Origin: Dendrophyllia cribrosa
Taxonomy: Eukaryota; Cnidaria; Anthozoa; Scleractinia; Dendrophylliidae
Assembly (NCBI GenBank): GCA_024195265.1
Contig: JAJLRJ010000006.1
Span: 21,676,023 to 21,740,022, forward strand
DNA: 64,000 nt
Direction: 5' to 3'
Position numbers and translations under genes: made by a program. Numbering within the stretch: position 1 is the first letter of the stretch; each line of letters begins with the position of its first letter. Below are positions 22,532-32,376 of this stretch, piece by piece. Below the pieces are notes generated by a model. That model was not told the DNA's origin and did not search any database. It was given only the letters and a program-made list of their open reading frames with translations.

Positions 22532-23869
22532 TCTCTTCTTTAAATAAAGTGCCGAATTACTAAACCTATTTGAGGTGGAGGTTATAAGACAAGCGGGGGT
22601 AGGACTAATCTGCGGAACTGCAGACCGCGGAACCTGCGGAACCTGCGGAACCTGCGGAACCTAGATTTTTTTTTAATAAAATGATAGTACAAATCATAAA
22701 ATGGTCTACAAGTGGTTGATTTCTCAATAAACAGTCAGAAGAAAAAGAGATAAAGAAACGAAGTCGGGAACCGGACAAAATAAATTAAGTCACGCGTCAC
22801 GCAATTGTACGCGTAGTTTTGTTGTGAATATCGAATCAGGATTTCAGTTTTCGATTGACAGTTCTCCTAGCAAACTGTTACAGTACAAAACACCGTGAGT
22901 TTATGTGATGAATATATGGAATATTTGTACTGCAGATATACATTTTAAGCATATGAAATATACATTTTAAGCTTGCTTTTCTCAACTGCTTAAGTTGAGT
23001 ACATTACTGCGAGGATCTTTCATTTGCTTAAAACGGCGTGAGTTTATTGTACTGAAATACCGTTTATTGTTTAATTTTTTATGTTAAGGGTTCATTAAGG
23101 TAAAAGAAAGTGAAATGATTAAGATAATATTGAAGGTAAAAAGATAAAATTGAACCACTTCTCGGTACTTTGTATTCAGCAGTGCGGTAAGTTGCTCATG
23201 TATGTACATTTAAAATCGGTTTTGATTTCACCTTTGATGTCACATCACCCCAGTATAATGCTCGTACAAAGATCTTCGGGTTCAATGTCGTAAATAGGGT
23301 GGGAAAATTGAGGATTACCAAAGGTAGTGTTGATTTATTCACCTCCGATCGAGTTTTGACTATGATATCATGACAATTCCCAACTATAATAAGCTGTTAA
23401 AAAATTCAGGGAAATGATATATTAACGACTTTTCTTCTTGATGGAGTGAAGGGGCAAGGAAACGCCAACTCATTTTTTTAGCCTTTATAAAAGCATAAAT
23501 TATATTTTATATCATACTTGTATCTCCTACCTTTCCTAACGCTCGTCATGCTATCTGTGAAAAATCTGCGAAGGTTAAACATGCTGCCCAAATGAATGTT
23601 CTGTTTCATTTTGTGGCCCGTTGTTGTTAAACTGTGCTTGCTGTGATAATACTGCTTTATTAATTTCATGGGCTTGTACGGTAACCGTAAACACAACTTT
23701 TATTTATTAACGTGTTAATCTCTTACGTACGAATCTCTTTAAAATACCTATTTTTGACAATAAAGTAACTTTAAATACCCCAAACAGTTTCAAATCACTT
23801 ACAATTTAAATTTGTACCCAGAACAGTTAGAAATCAATTAAAAACCCAACTCAGTTTGAAATCATTAGG

Positions 23870-24046
23870 GTGAGTTCCTTTGGGTTGATCCGGATCAGTA
23901 TCAGCGATCCGAGATCACTTGGATCACTGTGCACCTGTGAGTCCTTGCTCAGAGTTGATTTGCCGAATCCTTAGATCACGGTGCCATGATCCAATTGATC
24001 TCAGATCACTGATCCTGATCTGGATCATCCCAAAAGAACGCACTCT
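23870..24046. mobile_element. Nested MITE with GATCC-rich arms
   Basis: Left TTTGGGTTGATCCGGATCAG pairs with right CTGATCTGGATCATCCCAAA; outer ends are GAGTTCC and GAACGCACTC. It lies inside the 22597-25821 element. Confidence 0.75.
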
Positions 24047-24774
24047 TAATTTAAACAAATGCAAACAACAGAAGTTATAACTCAATGGAAACGCAACCAG
24101 CGGCCATAACCTTAGGGAAAAATAGACGGAAAACAAATTATTTCCGTCCTAAACAGCCATAATTGCCAACAAAACGTTTTACGTGTTTTGAGGTAGTCGT
24201 CACGATCTATTTCAGCGACAAGACTTAGATCAAAATGAGATCGGATCGAGAAGCGAAAAATCGTACCTGCCACTCTCAAGGTGATGTCAGCGTCGTGACA
24301 TTTGTTTTTTTGTTGTTGTTGTTTTTATGTCTTGCAAGGAAATCTCTTTCTTTAAAACTTCGGGGCTTTTGAAATTGTACTTTTGACATCAGATTTTAAA
24401 GCAAGCCTGCAGTTAAGTTTCAAACAGATTTAACACCTGCTTACATCGTTCGCGTTTGCCTACACTGAGACAGAAATCGTGCATCTGTGGCTTGGCGGTT
24501 CACATGTGTAATTTTCACTGATAAAAGATAAAAGATAATTTGAACCCGATAAAGTTAAATATAACAGACTTGTTCCTCATATCAACCTTGCAGATGTCCA
24601 AATTTCAACTTATTGAGAATGCCTGCCTAACGTGCATGCCACCTTGGGCCACGAAGTGCAAATTAACATGTTTTGTCCTTCTTGTGCAAAACTATAACAA
24701 GTATTTGCCCAGATGTTAGTCTGAAAATTTCAGATTAAGGTGAAATAGAGTCAACGGACTAAGCGTGGCGCCAT

Positions 24775-25315
24775 TAGTCAATGAAAACCCCGGCCCCCCA
24801 CCCCCGGGACATAACGGGAATTTAACGCGTCCAAAGCCGGGATTTAACGCACCCCAGTAAGCGGTGAATTTAACTAAACGTCAGTCAATCAGGGAATGAG
24901 CGGTAATTTTAGAGCACGCGATTATCTAAAGTGGGGACGACAGCAAGACTCTTCCAGGATGGCGTCAGAGGGGAGAGAGGAACTACGTTTCCTTTATCAT
25001 TTTTGAGTGAAATCAGTATGTTGAAAGCCGGCTTGCGCCGCAAATTTAAAGCGCGGCTTATTGAATGAATAGTTTTTAATGATAGAACCGAAGACAGATG
25101 AAGTTTTGACGATATTATCGACTATAACAACGATCCCGATTTGATTTGTTTCTTTATTTGGTTCGTATGCCCCACCTATGCGGGGCTTTTAACAGAGGTC
25201 TTGGCCCCGGAGGCCGGGTATTAGGCCGATTTTAACACTTGGTGAGTGTTAAATCCCCCGCTAAGTCCCGGGGGTCGGGGGCCAGGGGGGCAGGGGGCCA
25301 GGGTTTCAATTGACT
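24775..25315. mobile_element. Nested GC-rich TIR element
   Basis: Left AGTCAATGAAAACCC and right GGGTTTCAATTGACT are inverted and continue into CCCCGGCC / GGGGGCCAGGG. The interior has repeated TTTAACGC. It lies inside the 22597-25821 element. Confidence 0.65.
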
Positions 25316-26100
25316 GATGCATTAACTTCTTATAATTTTAACTGCAAGTTTGCCGGAAATATATATGGAAAATTGAGAACGCAACTGGGTTGAATACAAT
25401 CAGATGCCTAGTAACTTATCTGCTATCATATAAATCGCCCAGAATTTATGTTTCACGAAAACTTTCGTTATCAGACTCACAATTCAACGCATGGCGCCAT
25501 TCGGCCATTTTGACGTGAAGTAGAACTGTCAATCGAAAACTGAAATCCTGATTCGATATTCACAACAAAACTACGCGTACAATTGCGTGACGCGTGACTT
25601 AATTTATTTTGTCCGGTTCCCGACCCTTTTTTCCCATTTCGTTTCTTTATCTCTTTTTCTTCTGACTGTTTATTGAGAAATCAACCACTTGTAGACCATT
25701 TTATGATTTGTACTATCATTTTATTAAAAAAAAATCTAGGTTCCGCAGGTTCCGCAGGTTCCGCAGGTTCCTCAGGTTCCGCAGGTTCCGCGGTCTGCAG
25801 TTCCGCAGATTAGTCCTACCCGACAAGCGGCAATATTGCCGAAAACATTTCACGATTCGTGTCATCCATATTTACATTCATGATTATTAATCAGTGTTTC
25901 CTGCCAAATTGAATGCACGTGTTTCTTCCCCTTGGGCAATTTTTCTGCGTATCTCCGTAAACATTAAATCGATCAAAACCAAGAGCGAGCTCAACACAAG
26001 CTATTTCCCACATGGGGAGCTTTGGGGAAGGGCTCTAGTGTGACCGCAGCTAATATGTGTAAACGGTTCTTTTAAAGGGTTAAACAAAATTAAAAAAAAT

Positions 26101-26371
26101 AAACAAGGCTTACCTGTAAGGTGAAGTTTTATTGTAATTCATATATCTTATTGGTCAGGAGCGAAGAAGTCACGTGAGATAGCGCGCGGGAAACCAAGTT
26201 CAGGTTTTAAAAACATGCGAATGGCCATTGTCGTCTACCGAGCAAGTTGGGTAGGGTGTACACTAGAATTCATAATATAGATAAGCACACGGGGGGCACG
26301 TAACTTCTTCGCTCCTGACCAATAACTTGCATAATTACAATTAAACTTCACCTTACAGGTAAGCCTTGTTT
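26101..26371. mobile_element. Foldback MITE with outward-facing splice donors
   Basis: Arms AAACAAGGCTTACCTGTAAG and CTTACAGGTAAGCCTTGTTT are perfect inverses and extend through ATTGGTCAGGAGCGAAGAAG. Each arm contains CAGGTAAG reading outward. The loop contains a copy of the CACGTGAGATAGCGCGCGGG motif seen at the end of the neighbouring tyrosine-recombinase element. Confidence 0.75.
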
Positions 26372-26403
26372 AAGTTTTTAATTCTACTTCGTCATTGGTC
26401 TAA

Positions 26404-26565
26404 GGGGCTAGTCGCACTACAGTCAAAAACAAAAATTAGTCCGTGCAAAATGACATAAAAACAAAAACATTCCACAAAAAGCGTGTCCCACCGGAGCGGT
26501 TTCTTTTGTTTTCCTCGATTTTTGCACGGGCGGATTTTTGTTTTTGACTGTAGTGCGACCAGGCC
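26404..26565. mobile_element. MITE A in left end of recombinase element
   Basis: AGTCGCACTACAGTCAAAAA pairs with TTTTTGACTGTAGTGCGACC; the arms continue with ACAAAAATTAGTCCGTGCAAA. No clear target duplication. Confidence 0.75.
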
Positions 26566-27410
26566 CTACCGCACACTTGAGGAAAGTGCTGAGCAAAATT
26601 CCTCGCGAGGCAGTTAGGTCAGCTGTTTCCTCAAGTGTGCACTGGATTTTTGGTGAGTTTTTCGCCTCGCGAGGTCGTGAGGCAAATATCTGTCGTGTTT
26701 AGAATTTTTTTGCCTCACGAGACAAATTCCTCATCGTGTGCAGGCGCCGCGAGAATCTGGCTGAGCCAAATTAATCGATTAGCCAATAAAATTGCATGGC
26801 GAGCTCACGTGATTTCCAGCTCGACATTCAAGACGGCGTACAGAGCGGCGTACAGGAGTGTGGTTAACGAAGTTATCCAGAGGATAAACTTGTCGAGTTC
26901 TATGCAGCCTTGTATGTTGTGTATGTTGCATGTTTACTGTATTAAAATCTAATAAAATGCTAAATTTAAATTATATCCTAAGAATATTCTAAAAAAGTGG
27001 ATATTAATATTTCATTGTTATTTGTTTCAATATCAATTACAGCAATTGCAGTTATACAAATGTAATATTACATTTGTATACCCTGAGTGGACCACAAACA
27101 AACGGATAAGAAGAGCTGCGAGAAGTTTTAACATCTCGTCGTCCGCCATCTTGAATGTCGAGCTTGAAATCACGTGAGCTCGCCATGCAATTTTATTGGC
27201 TAATCGATTAATTTGGCTCAGCCAGATACTCGCGGCGCCTCCGCGGCGCCCGCACACGATGAGGCAAAAAATATCAAACACGACAGATATTTGCCTCACG
27301 ACCTCGCGAGGCGAAAAACTCACCAAAAATCCAGCGCACACTTGAGGAAACAGCTGAGCTAACTGCCTCGCGAGGAATTTTGCACAGCACTTTCCTCAAG
27401 TGTTCGGTAG
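26566..27410. mobile_element. MITE B, 845-bp foldback with near-perfect 270-bp arms
   Basis: Ends CTACCGCACACTTGAGGAAA and TTTCCTCAAGTGTTCGGTAG. Arms include CCTCGCGAGG palindromes and GCCAATAAAATTGCATGGCG against CGCCATGCAATTTTATTGGC. Reading frames in the two arms mirror each other (FLVSFSPREVVRQISVVF in both) and are not genes. Confidence 0.85.
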
Positions 27411-27444
27411 GCTTAAATTAGTCCCTACGAAGTCACGTGAGACT

Positions 27445-27900
27445 TTAAGTAATGATCCACATAAGGAGGATAGCGCTGAACTGTAATGCACTTTTTTCAT
27501 TGTTACAACTAGTGATCTCATTGGCCTAGACTCAAAAACGGCTAAAACGTTGAGGTTCAAGGTGCATTTTGTCTAATTTTTTTAAGGTTTTAAGTAATTT
27601 GAGACCCAATCGCACAACACGCAAGTTTAAAGATATTGTATTTGGGGAACTTCATCAAAGAAGCAAAATTATTAGCTATTGTCTTCTGCTATTCTGATTG
27701 GTTAAGCACGAACATTTCCTAAAATTTAATTGACGCAAATGGATTTTCTTTATTTTTATACTGAAATATGATTATGAACCATCAGCCCCTCCTCTATTCT
27801 TGAAACCAAAGATATTCTATGTAGGAAAGAGCCAATGCCGCAGAACAATGAAGTTTACTATAGTTCTCATGTGGAGCATTACTTAAAGCAAATGGTCATG
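27445..27900 (+). repeat. Dispersed repeat at the end of the recombinase element
   Basis: The part 27445-27650 recurs at 63795-64000 in the same orientation (AGGATAGCGCTGAAC, then TTTGAGACCCAATCGCACAA). The part 27660-27900 recurs inverted at 18985-19195. Confidence 0.8.
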
Positions 27901-28442
27901 AGCATGTAAACTGCAAAACAGTAAAAGCCCGAGGCTAACAATATAGTTTTATTGAGAATCAAGAGCCTTCAAAAGACAATAACCATAGTTATTTGAACAG
28001 CTATCTGAAATTACAGGTTTGTTGTAAGACTTTGCAAAAGTTTCAGCACTTGCCCAACCAGCGGTATCAAGAATTGCTTTGACCGAAATGTTCACAGTTG
28101 ATGCAGTTGAAACAGAGGCAGATCTGGTACTATGTGCACTAAATTTCTGAATGTCATTGTCAACTTTTTTAAGAACCTCTTTTAACCATCTACCTATGAT
28201 TTCCGTAGATACAAGGTTACGAGGTTTGTTATAACTCAACAGAATATAAAATACACATTTTTCGCCTGACCAGAGCATGAATGGTTTGACACCTTTGGCC
28301 AGATAGTAAGGCAATCAACATTGTAGTCTCCAATGTCAGGTCTTTAAGGCTTAACCGTTCTGGTGGGTGAAGTGTTTTGAGGTATTTGAGAACCGCAGAA
28401 ACATCCCAGACATCCTGGTAGCGTGGAAGTGATAGTCGTGCC

Positions 28443-29600
28443 AAGAGAAAATAAGGGGGACAGAGAGGGAACCTCCTAGTCTAGGGTTTGGGGTATGTTA
28501 ATTCCAGTTAACTTATTTTTTAGAGACGGCTCTCGAACGGAAGTGTGTTCCCCGAGACGTCTGCACAAAGGACAACCTCAATCTGATGCTGTGAGTAAAA
28601 TATTCAACGCCTTCCACGCGTTCCGTCATTGCCAAGCATAACTAATCAATAATCAATGATCAATGACATCAATGGGTAATCAATTGATTAATCATTGAGT
28701 ATTGCCAATACTCAATGAGTAATCAATGATTAATCGAACCCAAAAAAATTTGTGGGTCATTGATTACTCATTTTAAACCAACAGAGACCTTCCAGTTCAC
28801 CCATTTCTCTTCCTGCCACCCACCAGGGGTCAGAAAAGGGCTCATAAAAGGTGAAGCCCTGAGACTTTTAAGAACAAATTCCTCAGCGAAATCCGATTCA
28901 GTGAGAATATCAACAACTTCAAAGCACGCCTCAGTGCTGAGGCTATACTCACAATCTCATTGAGAAAATAATTTTCGAGGTTAAATTCAATGAACGGAAG
29001 TCATCTTTGCAGCAAAAGGAGAACGTGCGAAAAAGAATTCTGCCTCTCGTAACAACGTACCACCCGGCGTTGCCTAATCTTAAAAACATCTTAATCAGCA
29101 AATGGCATTTAATTCAGAACCAACCATTGCTAAGAGAAATATACAAAGAGCCTCCCCTTATCTCATAAAAAAAGGAAAATCCTTGGGGATATACTTGTTA
29201 GAGCAAAACTCTAAAGGTCACGTTCCCCGTTATCACGAGCTTATGAGTCGTGTCTGGCCTGTCAACACCTCTTTTCATACAAATCAATGACTAATCAATG
29301 ACATCAATGACTAATTAATGAACAAAAATTTTGTGGGTCATTGATTAGTCATTGAGTATTGGCAATACTCGATGAGTAATCAACTGATTACTCATTGATT
29401 ACCCATTGATATCATTGATTAGTTAAGCCTGGTTATTGAAATTTCCCTTTCGCTCACAACCTCAGATCGAGGTTGGACCCTAAGCGGACGACTCGGGAAA
29501 CAGACTTCCGTTCGAGCCACCCCTATAAATAACTTTAGTAGAATTGACATATCCCAGCCAACGCCCTCAGTGTCCCTCTTAGTCCGCCTGATTTTCTCTT
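28443..29600. mobile_element. Foldback element with 8-bp TSD, inserted in the recombinase relic
   Basis: Ends AAGAGAAAATAAGGGGGACA and CCGCCTGATTTTCTCTT are inverted; GTCGTGCC lies on both sides (28435-28442, 29601-29608). Arms of about 300 bp contain ATCAATGA-rich palindromes (28640-28760, 29285-29420). The 520-bp centre holds a retroelement fragment. The 8-bp duplication fits hAT-type integration. Confidence 0.85.
28790..29290 (+). pseudogene. Penelope/LINE-type reverse transcriptase fragment inside a foldback element
   Basis: Frame one gives FTHFSSCHPPGVRKGLIKGE and ALRLLRTNSSAKS. After a frameshift another frame gives GYTHNLIEKIIFEVKFNERK, ILPLVTTYHPALPNLK and ISKWHLIQNQPLLREIY, then KEPPLIS and a stop. 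The succession GxxKGEALRLLRTNS ... LVTTYHPALPNLK ... KWHLI is the region after the RT core in Penelope-like elements (and some LINEs). It shares no strand or frame with the surrounding recombinase. Confidence 0.75.
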
Positions 29601-30091
29601 GTCGTGCCTGAAATACTCATTTAAGAAAACGTGTTACCAGAGGGTGATTACCAAATGTGCATCCCTCAGGTGGGTGAATAACAGCAGACAGAGCTGCACG
29701 AGCGGTGTTAATTGTGCTATAAGACAAGTCATTCTGGAAAAGTTCACTTTACGCAACTGAACTTGGTTTCCCGCGCGCTATCTCACGTGACTTCGTAGCG
29801 ACTTAAACCAACGACGAAATAGAATTCAATTTGTGAGTGCATATTCTATGCCATGGTTTGGTTGAAAACTAAAACTGACTCAGCTATTACGCTACGTTGC
29901 TGTAGCAAATTTTCTTTAGTCAAGCTCGAGTGTTGGTGACGTGGGCGCCTAAGACTTAAATCCATAAGATTTAAAGAACCACTAAGCGTGGTATATTAAA
30001 AAACAATGTATTCGCTGTATATAAATTAACAAATATACATCACAAGTTTACTTTACGCGAAAGAAAAGTAGCCGTGTTGCCAATCTTTTAA

Positions 30092-30778
30092 GGTGGCCGA
30101 ATACAGTTTTGAGGGACAATAAATTTCCTTACGCGCGCGTGTCACACAAGCAATACCGCGCGAGCAAACAACAACGAAGCTCTGATTTCGCACACGGAGT
30201 TAGTAATGCGCGAGCAGCCGCGCGCGCAGATAAGTGAATGGCCGTGGTGTACGCAGTACTGCGCATGCTCGGAGATCTTACTAAACGTTTTTTTGGTCGT
30301 GAATTTCTCGAAATCTAGCCGTACGACCTATGCTCAATTTTTGATATTTTTAAATATACATCAACATCGATCTGCAGACAATTTTTTTTCAAAATCTGTA
30401 AGACAGATTTAAAAATATTTTTCGAAATTCCTATTTTTGATATTTTCGTTGATATGCGAAAAACTCTCTTACAGATTTTTGTTTTAATTTGTAAGAACGT
30501 TTATTTTTATCCAAAGTTTAAATGGTAAGATTTTGAGGTAGGGTCGTACGGATGATTTTTGAGTAAAACGTCCTCATAGAATTAGAACCCAGTCTTCTGA
30601 CAACCACTCGGTCACTTGTTTTAAACCACCCCTAACCAGAGGATGATGAAATTACAAACAGCCACTGTCTTGTACAATGGTTTTGACTTTGTAATTGTTG
30701 CTTGTTCCCACAAATGGTCACCTGTGATCCATGTTATCGGAAGCATCTGGTGACCCCTATAAACTGTAGTAAGCCACC
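30092..30778. mobile_element. TTAA-bounded MITE, GGTGGC family, copy 1
   Basis: Left GGTGGCCGAATACAGTTTTG and right AACTGTAGTAAGCCACC are inverted; TTAA at 30088-30091 and 30779-30782. Non-coding. Confidence 0.7.
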
Positions 30779-30782
30779 TTAA

Positions 30783-31164
30783 AGGAGCTATGTCATGGTT
30801 ATTTTGAGGTTTTCGGGTCAAAACCGTCCCAAATTAAAACTAAGTACCTTTGTCGTACACGAAATGCTTAAAGAACACTAACAGGAAGATATCAAGTGAA
30901 TTTTAGCAGAGAAAATAAACCATAATCGGAGTTTTAGCGAATTTTCTAAGACACAAGCGATAAACTTGAAAAAATTGGCCCAATTTTTTCAAGATACAAT
31001 CCATTCCCATCCTGGCCATCTGCAGCCCAAGACACTTATTTTTACTTTTAGAGCACTAGTAGAATAATTTTAAACAAAACTGGATTCTTATTTTTGGAAT
31101 TTCACTGATATAAAGATGTATTTTGGCTTTTTAAAGTAACGCTAAAAATGGTGACATAGCCCCT
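30783..31164. mobile_element. TTAA-bounded MITE, AGGRGCTATGTCA family, copy 1
   Basis: Left AGGAGCTATGTCATGG and right GGTGACATAGCCCCT, between TTAA at 30779-30782 and 31165-31168. The interior CATCCTGGCCATCTGCAGCC is shared with the copy at 41853-42188. Confidence 0.75.
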
Positions 31165-31168
31165 TTAA

Positions 31169-31205
31169 GGTGGCTCCAAGTAGTTGTTTTAGGGTCATAC
31201 TTCCC
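31169..31205 (+). repeat. Solo left end of a GGTGGC-family MITE
   Basis: TTAA at 31165-31168 is followed by GGTGGCTCCAAGTAGTTG; no matching right end is visible downstream, so it is truncated or too diverged. Confidence 0.5.
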
Positions 31206-31864
31206 TTTTTGAATGCGCTTATACATTACCTTACTTTAGCTCAATGAATTTGAATTTGATACCAGACGTTAGGCTTGGATGAACGTTTTGGATGATGCTC
31301 TTTTTATGCTAATCAGCGTTTCCATAGCAACGGTAAACAAATATGGCGAAAAACAGTTTTTCCTAAATATCTTTCGATTTTGGGGCTACCCGCGACAAGC
31401 GAATAAATGCGCTATAATCTACCAATGTAGCACACTAAATGGGAAAATTTCAAACACATTAAACTGTTCGATTTTGATTTTTTTAACACATATTTTTTCA
31501 TGTTTGAAATATAAGCGGTCAAAACATTTCATAGGTCTCACAAATTATCATTAAATTACCACTGAAAGTTTCCTCAGACTTAAATTATTACCCACTGCAA
31601 ATAGCTCTGACCAATACCTCGCCAATAAAAAGATCGAGCTTATCATTCAAATGCAGTTTAAAAAGAGTGAAAACGTCAAGAAAAAGGAGCCTTTGATTGG
31701 GATGCTGGGGCCGGATTCACGAAGCCTTCCTTAGTTAACATAGGTATCCTAAGTATTGGTTATTAACAATTGTATACTGTTGAAATAACAATGGTGCATT
31801 GAGCCTTTGGAATGACAATTGTTGCCCACATAACAAAACAGATGAACAGACTTTACTATGACGT

Positions 31865-31870
31865 TTTATT
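31865..31870 (-). terminator. Candidate Nup133 polyadenylation signal
   Basis: AATAAA on the minus strand, about 350 bp after the Nup133 stop codon. Confidence 0.4.
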
Positions 31871-32221
31871 AGAATTCGCGCACTTATCAACAGTTTACTG
31901 CTAAGTCTCCAAAGGCCTAGTAACTTACAATAGCACCCACTTCAAATTTGGAAGTACCCAGAAATGATATGGTCCTTTTGTCCACGTGCTATGGCGTCTA
32001 TCTGTACATCAAAATTGGCATTGAAAACACTTTAAAAAGAGAAACAACCGGCACCTTATTGAAAGTTGTTGCTTATCAGGTGTGATCATTTTAAGTTCAA
32101 CATTCAATACTAGATGAGAAACACGATGGTGTTAAGTGTGGATTCAAACTGCGTTTCTGTTACCAACAGGAGGAAGTGAAGCTCAGTTTAACTGGCCAGC
32201 TCAACAAAGGAGCTGGTAAAT

Positions 32222-32376
32222 TTAACTGCCAGCCACAGCAGAGGCTCTTTCAATTTGCTCATAGCCAGACTTGAGGAGAAAACGAAACTGGGGGTTTTCA
32301 GACAATCCAGCATTTTTCAGTTCTTCCGCTTCGAATAAAGTTTCCAGGGAAGGCATAAATTCTTCAAGTTCTACAC
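32222..32376 (-). CDS. NUP133: Nup133 last coding exon
   Basis: Encodes [20 protein letters not shown] and [19 protein letters not shown], ending GS and TAA at 32224-32222. Matches the C-terminal tail of the family. Confidence 0.95.

Larger units (their letters stand above)
22597..25821. mobile_element. 3.2-kb long-TIR element with 9-bp TSD (MULE/foldback type)
   Basis: Near-identical inverted arms of about 270 bp run from GGGTAGGACTAATCTGCGG (22597) and into CCGCAGATTAGTCCTACCC (25821). GACAAGCGG flanks both ends (22588-22596, 25822-25830). Each arm carries a short array of GGAACCTGC. The 2.7-kb interior encodes no transposase and hosts two smaller inverted-repeat elements. Long arms plus a 9-bp duplication fit Mutator-like or foldback elements. 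Confidence 0.85.
27952..29745 (-). pseudogene. Tyrosine recombinase relic split by an insertion
   Basis: Minus-strand reading begins near 29740 with LSYSTINTARAALSAVIHPP and FGNHPLVTRFLK, then a stop. After the insertion 28443-29600 it continues ARLSLPRYQDVWDVSAVLKY, RLSLKDLTL and ALLSGQRCQT. After a frameshift and loss of about 50 residues it reads EIIGRWLKEVLKKVD, KFSAHSTRSASVSTA, AILDTAGWASAETFAKSYNK. The catalytic set R (GQRCQT), HxxR (HSTR) and Y (KSY) is present, so it is a genuine tyrosine recombinase of the eukaryotic transposon type, now inactive from stop, frameshift, deletion and insertion. Confidence 0.85.
26380..29826 (-). mobile_element. Tyrosine-recombinase element (DIRS- or Crypton-like), broken by three insertions
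   Basis: The right end (29826 inward, reverse strand) reads AATTCTATTTCGTCGTTGGT then CTACGAAGTCACGTGAGA. The left end reads AATTCTACTTCGTCATTGGT at 26380, is interrupted at about 26404-27410 by two MITEs, and resumes with CTACGAAGTCACGTGAGA at 27427, giving inverted termini. The recombinase relic fills the minus strand between. No reverse transcriptase of its own is seen, so DIRS versus Crypton cannot be settled. Confidence 0.6.

Noticed and set aside
26635..27341. Pair of 105- and 102-residue frames with shared sequence
   Set aside because: They are the same stretch read in the two inverted arms of MITE B.
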